This document shows positions 1 to 8,400 of a stretch of DNA of 64,000 nucleotides, piece after piece. Position numbers and translations under genes: made by a program. The stretch lies in NCBI GenBank assembly GCA_035541875.1, contig DATKML010000011.1, forward strand, positions 1-64,000, written 5' to 3'. This stretch comes from JAJPHI01 sp035541875. Lineage in GTDB: Bacteria > Desulfobacterota > Binatia > Binatales > Binataceae. Position 1 is the first letter of the stretch. Each line of letters starts with the position of its first letter. Under the pieces are notes generated by a model, which saw only the letters and a list, made by a program, of their open reading frames with translations, was not told where the DNA came from and ran no database searches.

Positions 1-198
1 GAGCGCTGGTTTGCGCTGATCACCAGCCAAGCCATCCGCCGCGGCAGCTTCGCCAACGTGCGGCGGCTGGAACAGGCGATCCTGCGCTACCTTGCCCACT
101 GGAACGAAAACGCCAAGCCCTTTCGCTGGACCAAATCCGCCACCGCTATCAAGCGCTCGCTCAATCGCGTTACTGCTATTTACGAAACATTACACTAG
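1..198 (+). mobile_element. IS630-family transposase, C-terminal end (cut by window edge)
   Basis: Frame 1 is open from the first base to a TAG at 196-198 and encodes 65 residues. The sequence has the character of the last part of an IS630/Tc1-mariner-type DDE transposase: an RWFALITSQAIRRG stretch, an arginine-rich helix (FANVRRLEQAIL), YLAHWNENAKPF and RWTKSA before the stop. In this family the final catalytic acidic residue lies just upstream of this part, so catalytic integrity cannot be judged here. No terminal inverted repeat is obvious in the roughly 150 bases after the stop. The family assignment rests on recognised motifs in a short segment. Confidence 0.75.
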
Positions 199-345
199 CA
201 GTCTGTCTATTTCGCGCGACCGAGGAGCGACCTCGAATTTCCGAAACCCCATGGATACGGTCCCGTACATTCTAAATTGGCGATTGACCGGCAGTTCGAC
301 TACCACCATCTCCTGCTTCGAATAGGCCAGCGTTAGCAGCGCGGC

Positions 346-564
346 TCAGCGGTGTTCGTGGTGCTCTTTGCGCGACGTTGGCGGGTTCGATCTGCGCTTG
401 AGAGGCAACAAACGTAGATGGCAGCGCTTATCGACATAGTGCCTTTCGAGAGCGATTTTGGTCAGAAGTCTCCGCACATTAGCGTTATCGTTGAGGCTGA
501 GCACTGAAATTCCCCAGGCGTCTTTGCAGCGGGGACAACGAACCAGTAGAGCAATGCATGGCAT
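346..564 (-). CDS. Hypothetical small protein with one CxxC motif
   Basis: A 72-residue reading frame in which the best coding signal is a CPRC motif near the N terminus, followed by a basic C terminus ending in a His/Glu-rich tail (KEHHEHR). One CxxC pair alone is not a full zinc finger, although downstream Cys and His residues could complete a site. The frame extends further upstream; I prefer the ATG at 564 because a GGAG lies about 12 nt before it. No family is recognised. It lies next to a transposase end in gene-poor DNA, and chance is a real alternative. Confidence 0.28.
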   Translation of the reverse strand: MPCIALLVRCPRCKDAWGISVLSLNDNANVRRLLTKIALERHYVDKRCHLRLLPLKRRSNPPTSRKEHHEHR

Positions 565-1099
565 GACTGCACGATTCTCCGAAAGCGGCATCAGCCTGTT
601 TTCGGGATTCGGCGGTTCAGCGAAGCGGCTGAACAACGGGATCGGCGAATGAGCCTGATGACGAAGAGACCTTGCCGAGGGTCTCATCGGGCTCGGATAG
701 CAGATGAACCATCAATATGCCTCTTGCGAGTCGTACACAACCTCCTATGCCCGTCGCGTTCGTCGTTACCTACTGCAGTGTCTCGTTACGCGCGGCTTCC
801 GAGGCTCAAAATCAGCCGAAATGACCGGAATCCAATTTTTCCCGGGCTCTCGAATGATTGGCTTAGCTCGCCTCGTAGACAACAAAGTAGTCTCAGTCTC
901 CTTGTTTCGGTCTCGACGGGCACTTGTAGCTGTCCTTCAATAGGAGTCAACCAATCCCCGGGCTTTGATTCGACCATGACTCACCTCATTGAAAACGAGA
1001 GCACTCTCGGGCAGATGCCGAGCGCTATTGCTTACGTCTCACGCTTCATTGACGACCGACGCGCGGCCAAGCGCTCATCGATACGCCTCTAGTAAACTC
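565..1099. other. Gene-poor stretch, nothing recognised
   Basis: Open frames exist on both strands here, but their translations are rich in Ser and Arg, lack hydrophobic periodicity and have no ribosome binding site. I see no convincing gene, RNA or repeat. The stretch lies beside the IS630 end and may be decayed accessory DNA. Confidence 0.5.
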
Positions 1100-1483
1100 T
1101 CACTGCTGCCCTCTTCGCTCTTCCTGCAATAACGATGATCTCAAATCTTTCTCTTCTTCAATCGATAGATCCTGTCTCACATGTGCCGACGTAAACATGG
1201 CTGTGACATAAGCGACCAAGGCGCACAAAGTACTGATATGAATGAACTTTCCACGATGAAGCTCACGAACAAAATCTCTGCTGAAGATCAGCTCCTTCTT
1301 GATCTGGTTGTAGCAATTCAAGCCCTCTTGATGTCTGGAGAGCTCGAGGTCGGGAAACAGTTCTTTCTGAAGTGCTCCTGCAGCAAAGTGATTCTTCCAC
1401 TGATAAGGGTCCAAGAGAACATCAAGGACCGTCAACGTGGTCTTCTGAAAACGAAGGTTGCGCGCCACCTGCGCGAGCAACAT
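1100..1483 (-). CDS. Hypothetical protein, 127 residues
   Basis: The minus-strand translation looks more protein-like than its plus-strand shadow. It has amphipathic helices, a central hydrophobic segment (HISTLCALVAYVTAMF, roughly residues 80-97) that could be a single membrane span or buried helix, and a charged C terminus rich in Glu and Arg. No strong ribosome binding site precedes the ATG. No family is recognised and no neighbour suggests a role. A chance ORF is a serious alternative. Confidence 0.35.
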   Translation of the reverse strand: MLLAQVARNLRFQKTTLTVLDVLLDPYQWKNHFAAGALQKELFPDLELSRHQEGLNCYNQIKKELIFSRDFVRELHRGKFIHISTLCALVAYVTAMFTSAHVRQDLSIEEEKDLRSSLLQEERRGQQ

Positions 1484-2009
1484 GGTGTCTCAAGGTATGA
1501 AATCAGGCACGTCCTGAAGGGCTCGTTCGCAGTGTAGAAGCCGTCGGGATTAGCCGGTCCAGCCTTTGGTTCAAACTCGCTGGTTCCCTCGGCTCTCGTC
1601 CGTTTCTTCGTTTGCGGCTTCTGAAGTAGACCGGTTTAGGTCATCGCTCTGTCTCTTCGTCAGGGTGCGCCTCCCCTTTGATAGCTGCCCGGCTGGGCAG
1701 TAAGTAAGTGTTGGTACGTCTTCAGTGACTAATCGTACCGATTCCCTGTTGACAACCGACGCTTTGCGATCGTGTCGCGCGCGAGGGCAGTAAGCTACTG
1801 CTCAGTCGAGCTCAGGAGGTCTTCGCGCCGCAATTTGAGCATTCTGTCACGGTCGACCGCAGTCGCTGCTCGCGGCATACCCCAGAGGCGCGATCGTCAT
1901 TCCCATGATAGTCGATTCGCGGGCAGACTCGCCGTTCTGATCAGCCGGCGTCGCGAACACGTTGCTAATCTTGCGACTAGCGATCTACGCTCTCAGCATA
2001 TCGCGGTAA
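1484..2009. other. Intergenic stretch, nothing recognised
   Basis: No frame on either strand has both a plausible start region and protein-like composition. No tRNA, hairpin terminator or repeat was noticed. The three-gene minus-strand cassette that follows reads into this stretch, so a terminator might be expected just below 2010, but I could not identify one. Confidence 0.45.
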
Positions 2010-2165
2010 TCAACCGCGGCTCAGCGCGCCTACGACGAGCAGCACGATACCGAGGCCGAGCGTGACAGCACTGCCGGGCCTTGGGTGACCGGTGAATAGC
2101 CCCACCGTAAGTCCGGTCAGTCCGACAACGACAAGGATAACACCAAGCTTGATCAGCGACTTCAT
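2010..2165 (-). CDS. Small two-span membrane protein (copy 1 of a paralogous pair)
   Basis: A 51-residue protein. It starts MKSLIKLGVILVVVGLTGL, giving a basic N terminus and a first membrane span at about residues 7-24. A polar turn (FTGHPRPGS) follows, then a second span at about 35-48 (LGLGIVLLVVGALS). The protein at 2542-2697 has exactly the same length and the same plan (MKSLI, G-x-F-T, IVLL-VGALS), so the two are clear paralogues. An AGCAGGA precedes the ATG closely. It starts 24 nt after the stop of the 75-residue protein upstream, which suggests one transcript. The conservation between copies is the main evidence that it is real. The function is unknown; a membrane stress or general YtpI/DUF-type role would be speculation. 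Confidence 0.7.
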   Translation of the reverse strand: MKSLIKLGVILVVVGLTGLTVGLFTGHPRPGSAVTLGLGIVLLVVGALSRG

Positions 2166-2189
2166 TCCTGCTCTTCATCCGGCCTTTGG

Positions 2190-2417
2190 TCACGACCGCG
2201 GCGCCCGGCTGGCGGCCATCCCACGCCGCAGAAGCGAATAAAGTTCCTCCATCTCTCCCGGGGCCAAGCCAATCAACGTCGATACAAGCTTGGCGTCGGC
2301 GAAGATGCGATCTCCGATCATCTCGATCGTGTCTGCCTCGGAGCGGCGAACATCGCTGGCCGTGAGGCTAATGATTTCAAACAATTTCTGAGCAATCAGA
2401 ATTGCAGTCGGGCTCAT
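2190..2417 (-). CDS. Small helical hypothetical protein
   Basis: A 75-residue acidic, mostly helical protein beginning MSPTAILIAQKLFEII and containing EADTIEMIGDRIFADAKLVS and GEMEELYSLLRRGM. No membrane span or cysteine motif is visible. A clear GGAGGG lies about 9 nt before the ATG, the best translation signal in this part of the window. The gene sits between the two paralogous 51-residue membrane protein genes, 124 nt after the first and 24 nt before the second, all on the minus strand, so co-transcription is likely. No family is recognised. Confidence 0.6.
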   Translation of the reverse strand: MSPTAILIAQKLFEIISLTASDVRRSEADTIEMIGDRIFADAKLVSTLIGLAPGEMEELYSLLRRGMAASRAPRS

Positions 2418-2541
2418 AGGTGAATCCCTCCGCGTTGCCCTTTGAGGCTATCACCTAAGGCCTGAACGGATCACGTTGAGGCCACTCTTGCGCAGCCCCA
2501 CAACCACGATGAAATTAGCGTCTCGCGGAGTCTGATCGTAG

Positions 2542-2697
2542 TCACGCGCTGCTCAGGGCTCCCACAATAAGCAAGACGATCCTCACGCCCAAGGTTGTTG
2601 CGCTAAGCGGTGCCTGACGAGCCGTGAAGACGCCGTTTACAAGCCCTATCGCCCCTGCGACAACGAGCACTGAACCGAATCTGATGAGCGACTTCAT
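2542..2697 (-). CDS. Small two-span membrane protein (copy 2 of a paralogous pair)
   Basis: A 51-residue protein, identical in length to the one at 2010-2165 and sharing its N terminus (MKSLI), the first span (about 7-24), the turn after GVFTA, and the end of the second span (VRIVLLIVGALSS). The open frame extends 21 codons further upstream, but that extension has no counterpart in copy 1, so the ATG at 2697 is chosen. The ribosome binding site is weak. Divergence between the copies is spread over the whole length, which argues for an old tandem duplication maintained as protein rather than a recent DNA copy. The function is unknown. Confidence 0.68.
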   Translation of the reverse strand: MKSLIRFGSVLVVAGAIGLVNGVFTARQAPLSATTLGVRIVLLIVGALSSA

Positions 2698-3187
2698 CGC
2701 ATTATCTTTGCGCCATAGATGACTTAAGCTGACCCCGACTGAGAGGCATCGCATTCGCAATGTTCGTTGGCTTCAAACTTACGGAGTTTATCGAAATTGG
2801 TGGCATGACCTACGCTGCGGTCCGCTGTGTAGAGGCAAGTTCAGCCACCAGAGCCCAGCTTGCAGCCTGTTGCGATTGGATGGATCGCTGACGTACTGGA
2901 ATGAACCTACACAGCTTCGTCAAAGAGCCCGATGCCGGACCATCTCACTGCGGGGCATTTGGTGATTTGCGCACATACTCCCACGTCAATTCCCATCGCC
3001 CCTACATCGCCCAGCATATTGCCGGGGTTGACGAGAGACTCCATCATCAGGTCCTCTTCTTTGCTCTTGGCCCCTCTCTGCGCTCTGCTGCAATCTACTG
3101 TTGGGTATCACAACTTAGAAGTCTCAGCTCACATCCTGTCGAGTCACATTGACAAAACATCGGCTTTGACCTCACTTGGTGATTATC
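2698..3187. other. Intergenic stretch, nothing recognised
   Basis: Two overlapping plus-strand frames are open around 2901-3327 but read as low-quality His, Ser and Leu-rich sequence without a start signal. I see no RNA gene or repeat. Promoters for the minus-strand cassette below 2697 should lie here, but no convincing -35/-10 pair was found. Confidence 0.4.
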
Positions 3188-3589
3188 TCAGGCTGGCAAA
3201 CGTTCGGGAATTGCGCCTTCGATGCTCACGGTACAACCGCTCGTCTCATCTCCAGGTGCCGCCGGATAGACAGCTGCAGGGGCGAGCCGGACGGACCAAC
3301 CTGCTTTCTCTAACTCGTGCAACATAACGAGATCCTTGGGCACGATAACGGCTTTTTCGGCCTGGTCGTATCCAGTCAGCTCGCTCCAAAACCAATAACA
3401 GTCAGCGCGATCATCGTCGATTGCGGTTGAGAGCAGCTCGCGTTCGTTCCGACCGCCAGTGCGCTGGCCGATCTCCACGAGATAGGATTGCAGCTTGATC
3501 GTCACTTCTTGCGTCCTCGCTTTATCGATTCGACCCGGTGCTTCATCTCGGCCAGCGCTTTTTTTGATCATCGAACCATTTTTTTTCAA
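3188..3589 (-). CDS. Hypothetical soluble protein, 133 residues
   Basis: The translation is protein-like: a basic N terminus (MKKNGSMIKKSAGRDEAPGR), a helical middle with acidic and aromatic residues (DDDRADCYWFWSELTGYDQ), a beta-rich part (KAVIVPKDLVMLHELEKAG) and a Pro/Gly-rich end. The start is TTG at 3589, preceded closely by AAAGGCGG. An internal ATG at codon 7 is the alternative but lacks such a signal. There are no membrane spans. No family is recognised and there is no operon partner. Moderately likely to be a real gene. Confidence 0.5.
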   Translation of the reverse strand: MKKNGSMIKKSAGRDEAPGRIDKARTQEVTIKLQSYLVEIGQRTGGRNERELLSTAIDDDRADCYWFWSELTGYDQAEKAVIVPKDLVMLHELEKAGWSVRLAPAAVYPAAPGDETSGCTVSIEGAIPERLPA

Positions 3590-4094
3590 ACCGCCTTTAG
3601 TAGTCGCCCGATGAACACAGCAAGCTCAGGCCCTCCTTGCAGCTGCGGCGGCCGGCTGCTGGTCGGCCGCCTCAACCGTGCCACCTTTCTCATAACAATG
3701 CTATCGGGTAATGGCTGATAAACCTGATAGGCGGACGCTAGCAGACTCGTTCGATCGCGCTAAAGCGCAACGAAATAGAACTACGGGGACAATAAACAAA
3801 CGCGTTAAGAAAGGCTCACGCATCGAGCCGCTGTCAGGGCTGTTGACGGCACTACTCAAGTGAGGTTGCAAAGCGATCGCGCGAAGGTTCTAGGCTTGGC
3901 AGCAAAGACTAGGACAGCTCGCAATCTCGATGGGCCTGGCAGGCGCTGGGAAGGAGCCAGGAAGCCGTTGCCATATGTTCGCAGCTTGATTCGCGGATGA
4001 GTAGGCTGGATACGGGAAGCCCTCGATCACGCCCGTTGCGTTTCCCTTCTGTTAATGCAGGGCTAAGAGTGGCTTATTAAATCGTGAGAATGTA
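3590..4094. other. Intergenic stretch, nothing recognised
   Basis: Plus-strand frames here (for example 3488-3718) are shadows or low-quality. No stable hairpin with a T tract, tRNA or repeat was found. Confidence 0.4.
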
Positions 4095-4283
4095 ATGGGA
4101 TTGCTTCAGGACCTGGCCTCTCATATCGCAATAAGCATAAGTCTCTACGAGCTCGTACTGCTGGGCTTGGTGGCCACCAATCTGATGGTGGTCATAGTAG
4201 GATGGATCGTAAACCGCCACTACAATCAACTGCGCCAGCAAGTAGCAAATCTCGAAAGACAAATGCACGATCGCTGGGACTAG
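4095..4283 (+). CDS. Small single-span membrane protein with coiled-coil tail
   Basis: A 62-residue protein: an N-terminal amphipathic part (MGLLQDLASHIAISISLYEL), one strong membrane span at about residues 21-42 (VLLGLVATNLMVVIVGWIV), then a polar heptad-like segment (YNQLRQQVANLERQMHDRW) suggesting a short coiled coil. The opposite strand is also open, but its translation is less regular. The ribosome binding site is weak, which lowers confidence. The topology resembles small bacterial membrane anchors of unknown role; no family is assigned. Confidence 0.48.
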   Translation: MGLLQDLASHIAISISLYELVLLGLVATNLMVVIVGWIVNRHYNQLRQQVANLERQMHDRWD

Positions 4284-4697
4284 GAACGCTATCCTTAGCG
4301 CGAGTAGAAAATCTTCAAATTTGGGCCAACTATCCGGCAGTTCCAGCAATTGCCTGGTGGAGGTAGAGCTGGCGGGCCTTGACCGAGTTTTTCGTGACGC
4401 GCACGCTCTCGGGTTCGTTTGGATAACGATGAGGACTTTGCCGCCCGCCTGATCCGTTCCCTTTCACTCGGCTCCAAGTCCAGACTCTTTTCATTGAAAC
4501 CGGTAGGGGGCACCAATATAACCAGAGTATTGGACGCTAAGGTTAGGCGATCCGAGGCTCAAGCATGCCTAGTCGACAACCAAAAACACCGTTCGCCTCG
4601 TGCGTTATTCATGGCAAATCTGCGAAGCTACTCGAGTCGTGAGTTGCGAATCTCGTCGACTTCGACGCCTCGATTTTACATCGCGTCGGGGTCGAGA
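4284..4697. other. Intergenic stretch, only a doubtful ORF
   Basis: A minus-strand frame (4295-4516) gives a basic 73-residue peptide ending with a CxxC, but it has no ribosome binding site and poor composition, so I do not call it. No RNA gene or terminator was recognised. Confidence 0.4.
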
Positions 4698-5126
4698 TTA
4701 TCGTGACGCGCTACGCGCTCCAGTCTGGATCGATTGGAGATAGGCCACCAATTTTGTGATGCGCTCCTTTACTTGACGCTCGTCTCCGTGACTCTGCGCC
4801 GAGAACTGCTCGCCCCACACCGGCATGTCGCGCGGTCCATGAGCCTTGACCTCCGCACGACCGTCGATTGCACGGGCAACTTTATCCTCCTGCAAAGGGT
4901 TTCCGTAGAGGTCAGACAAGAGTCGCAAATTGGTGGGTGGTTCTTTCAAGGCTCGAGCCACCGGACCGTTGCCATCGGCATTGATGCCGTGACAGCTTGC
5001 GCAATAATGGAGATAGATGACACGTCCTTGTGCGGCCTCTTCAGCCGCCGCGAACCTTCCGCCAGTTCCCAACACCGCTATGACGGTGCACACGAACAAA
5101 ACGATCCGCCCCAGTTTTGAAAACAT
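4698..5126 (-). CDS. Secreted monohaem cytochrome c
   Basis: A 142-residue c-type cytochrome for electron transfer in the periplasm. From the ATG at 5126 (AGGAG six nt upstream) there is a signal peptide: a basic start, a hydrophobic core (IVLFVCTVIAVLGTGG) and a cleavage-like AAA-EEA. The haem attachment site CASCH is at about residues 42-46, within the typical context GRVIYLHYCASCHGINADGNGP. A likely axial methionine is in RDMPVWG near residue 101. The length and the GNGP / LKEPPTNLR features fit small class I cytochromes found with oxidases or dehydrogenases. No partner enzyme is adjacent; the next gene is the glucan synthase, 313 nt away, so the electron donor and acceptor are unknown. 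Confidence 0.88.
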   Translation of the reverse strand: MFSKLGRIVLFVCTVIAVLGTGGRFAAAEEAAQGRVIYLHYCASCHGINADGNGPVARALKEPPTNLRLLSDLYGNPLQEDKVARAIDGRAEVKAHGPRDMPVWGEQFSAQSHGDERQVKERITKLVAYLQSIQTGARSASR

Positions 5127-5129
5127 CAA

Positions 5130-5438
5130 TGTCTCCTGCTAGTCAATGCCGAGGTAAGTTTTCTTAATCATTGTGCTGTTACGGAGCTATACCTTCAACC
5201 ATTGTTCGCCACGGTTCCCGTCTTTCCAGAAACGCTCCCAAGCGTGTAGAGATAGCTATACTTTGCTAACATCGCATCCCGATTGACGAGCGTGCGGGGG
5301 TGCGGTGATGAGGTGGTGATGGTCGCCCTCCGCCGATAGCCCTCTTGGCTTTGGTCCCAGCATTTGCGTTTCGCTCTCATACGGGAAAGATTCGGGCAAA
5401 ACAATCTCACCAACTCCAGGGCAACTTATTTCCAGTCG
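5130..5438. other. Intergenic gap between cytochrome c and glucan synthase genes
   Basis: No convincing gene. A minus-strand frame at 5195-5413 has poor composition. Both flanking genes are on the minus strand; the gap should contain the glucan synthase terminator and the cytochrome promoter, neither of which I can pinpoint. Confidence 0.4.
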
Positions 5439-8400
5439 TCAACCGAGAGTTACTCGCACTCGATGCGTAGCGCCGTCGTCCACGAGTGGGATGCCGGATT
5501 CGCCTTGCGGCCATACTTTGTCGTCGAGGGCCAGTCGGGAGACTCCACGGCTGACGCCTCGAGGGTTGTCGACCGCTATCTCGTAGCGAGCGGAACGGTA
5601 TAAGAAGACTATCTCGAACCCAAGCCACGCTTTGGGTATGCATGGATCGATGAGTAGCGTTGCGCCGCGCAAACGCAAGCCCAGAATCCACTCGACGCCG
5701 GCGCGATACATCCATCCGGCGGATCCCGTGTACCAGGTCCAGCCACCACGGCCGATGTGTGGCGCCGTGGAGTAGATGTCCGCGCTCATAACGTAGGGTT
5801 CAACTTTGTACCGATGGATGGCGGCGCGGGTGTTGGCATGGTTGATAGGGTTCAACATCGCGAACAATTCGCCGGCCCTGTCCCCGTCACCGAGCATCGC
5901 AAAGGCAATCAACGACCAGATGGCGGCGTGTGTATATTGACCCCCATTCTCACGCAATCCGGGAGGGTACCCTTTGATATAGCCAGGATCGACTGCCGTC
6001 TTATCGAACGGCGGAGTGAACAACAAGACCAGGCCTTCATTGCGCCGGACCAAATATTCGTCCAATGCGGCCATCGCGGAAGTCGCCCGTTCCGGTTCAG
6101 CACCGCCTGAGATAACGCCCCAGGACTGCGCGACCGAATCGATACGGCATTCGGTATCCAAGACTGAACCGAGCGGAGTTCCATCGTCGTAATAGGCGCG
6201 TCGGTACCAACGACCGTCCCAGCCATGACGCTCCAGTGATTCCTTCAGCGCGACTGCATGGCGGCGCCAGTTAGCCGCGCGGTTCCGATCGCCGCGATTG
6301 TCTGCGAGCTTAGAGAACGCGCAGAGCGTGGAATAAAGGAACCAGCCTAACCAGATGCTTTCCCCCCCGCCCTTTGCGCCGACACGATTCATGCCGTCAT
6401 TCCAGTCGCCCGTTCCTATTAACGGGAGGCCATGTTCGCCTACCGCGAGACTTGCGTCGAGAGCCTTGGCACAGTGCTCGAACAAGGTGGCGTCCACCCC
6501 GGAAATTTTCGGTTGAGAAAACGCTTCATTTTCTCCGGTCTCGAGGCCGGGGCCTTCCAGAAATGGGACCATGCTATCGAGGACCGTCAGATCACCTGTG
6601 ACCTCGACGTAATGAGCGGTCGCATACGGCAACCATGCGCGATCGTCCGCATTATGAGTGCGAACTCCTCGGCCCGATGAGGGGAGCCACCAATGTTGAA
6701 CGTCGCCCTCGAGAAACTGCCGCTCGGCCGCGCGCAAAAGATGTTCTCTCGCGATTCCGGGTTGCGCCATGGTCAAGGCCATTACGTCTTGGAGCTGGTC
6801 GCGAAAGCCGTAGGCACCGCTGGCCTGATAAAATGCTGATCGAGCCCATACCCGGCATCCAAGCGTCTGATACAACAACCAGCGGTTGATCAGAATATCC
6901 ATCGAGCGATCGGGCGTCTTTATCTGAACCGCCCCCAGAACATCGTCCCATTGACGCGTGATCGCCCCGAAAACTGCGTCCAGGTCTGTACTTCGATAAT
7001 GACTGATCAAAGAGACAGCCTGCGTCTTCGTCTGCGCCTGGCCTAGAAAGAAGACGATCTCCGTCTCGCCGTTAGGCAGCAGCCTAACCTGAGTCTGCTG
7101 GGCACAACAGGAATCCAGACCTGCACCCACTCGATTCGAGAGTGGAGTGGCTTGCTCGAGTGCAGCCGGACGATCGAGCGTGCCGTGGCGACCGAGAAAC
7201 TCTCTGCGATCGCCCGTCCAGGCGCTTTGTCTCCCCGCCATGTCCGCAAATGCCACTCGACCACCGAATTCGTTATTCCAGGGATTACGCGCAAGCATCG
7301 CACCCGTCACGGAATCGATCTCCGTCACGACTGACAACGCAGAGGAGCCCCGCGAAGCTCCAAGTACCCATTCGACGTAGCTGGTAATAGAGAGGCGTCG
7401 CGATCGAGCTGAGAGGTTCCGAATCTTCAGTCGCGAAATCTTGATCGGATCTACCGGAGAAACATATTGCAGAAGCTCCAGCGAGACCTCGTGCGAGCTG
7501 TGCTCAAAGCGACTATATCCCTGGCCGTGTCGTGCAACATAGGGCGCTTCCTCGCGAATTGGCAACGCCGTTGGTCCCCACACCTCTCCAGTGTCTTCGT
7601 CGCGGACATAGATTACTTCGCCGGGCCGGTCGCTGACTGGATCATTTGACCAAGGGGTTAGCTGGTTCTCGCGACTGTTCACGGACCATGTGTAGCTTGA
7701 ACCGACGGCTGACACCTGAAACCCGAACGATGAGTTAGCGATCACGTTGACCCATGGTGCGGGTGTCCACTGGCCCTCGCGAAGGATCGTCACATACTCT
7801 CTTCCGTCGGCGTCGAAGCCGCCAAAGCCATTGAAGAATTCGAGATGTTGCGGCGTCACCTGTGCGGGTGGAGGGCTCGTGAGGGCTGACCTGCGTTGCG
7901 ATGGAGCGGAACTAACGGAGAGGGATTCCTCCAGGCGATTGACCTGTTCGAGGAGGCTCCCGTGACTGCTCCAAATGACCAGACGGGCCGCAGTCTGCAG
8001 TAAGTTGCGCACATCTGCTGAAATCAGATCGGAGCGCAACACAAACACTGAGCCGTGCGTCGTGTCGCCTTCGGCTCGCGTGCGCGCCTGGTTCGCTCGA
8101 ACCAGCGCCTCCAATGAGCCTTGGAGATCCTGATCGTAGGACGCCGACCTTTCGTTCAAGACCACGAGGTCTGCGTCGAGTTGCTTGATCCGCCAATATT
8201 CGTGCGCCCGAACTAATTGCCGAACAATCTCGCGATCCTCGATCTCATCGATCCTTACCAGCACTATTGGCAGGTCACCCGAAATCCCGTGTGCCCATAA
8301 AGTCGAAGCTCCACTCTCGCCTCGCTTTAGAACCTCGGAGGAAGGTCGCATGGTTGAATTCGCATAGATCACGTGATTGGCGACGCGCTGGAAAAGGTGC

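Noticed and set aside
649..1092. 147-codon plus-strand ORF
   Set aside because: Ser/Arg-rich, irregular translation, no ribosome binding site; treated as chance.
4077..4349. Minus-strand 90-codon ORF opposite the small membrane protein at 4095
   Set aside because: Less regular translation than the plus-strand frame; probably a shadow.
4295..4516. 73-codon minus-strand ORF ending in CxxC
   Set aside because: No start signal; basic low-complexity sequence; one Cys pair is weak evidence.
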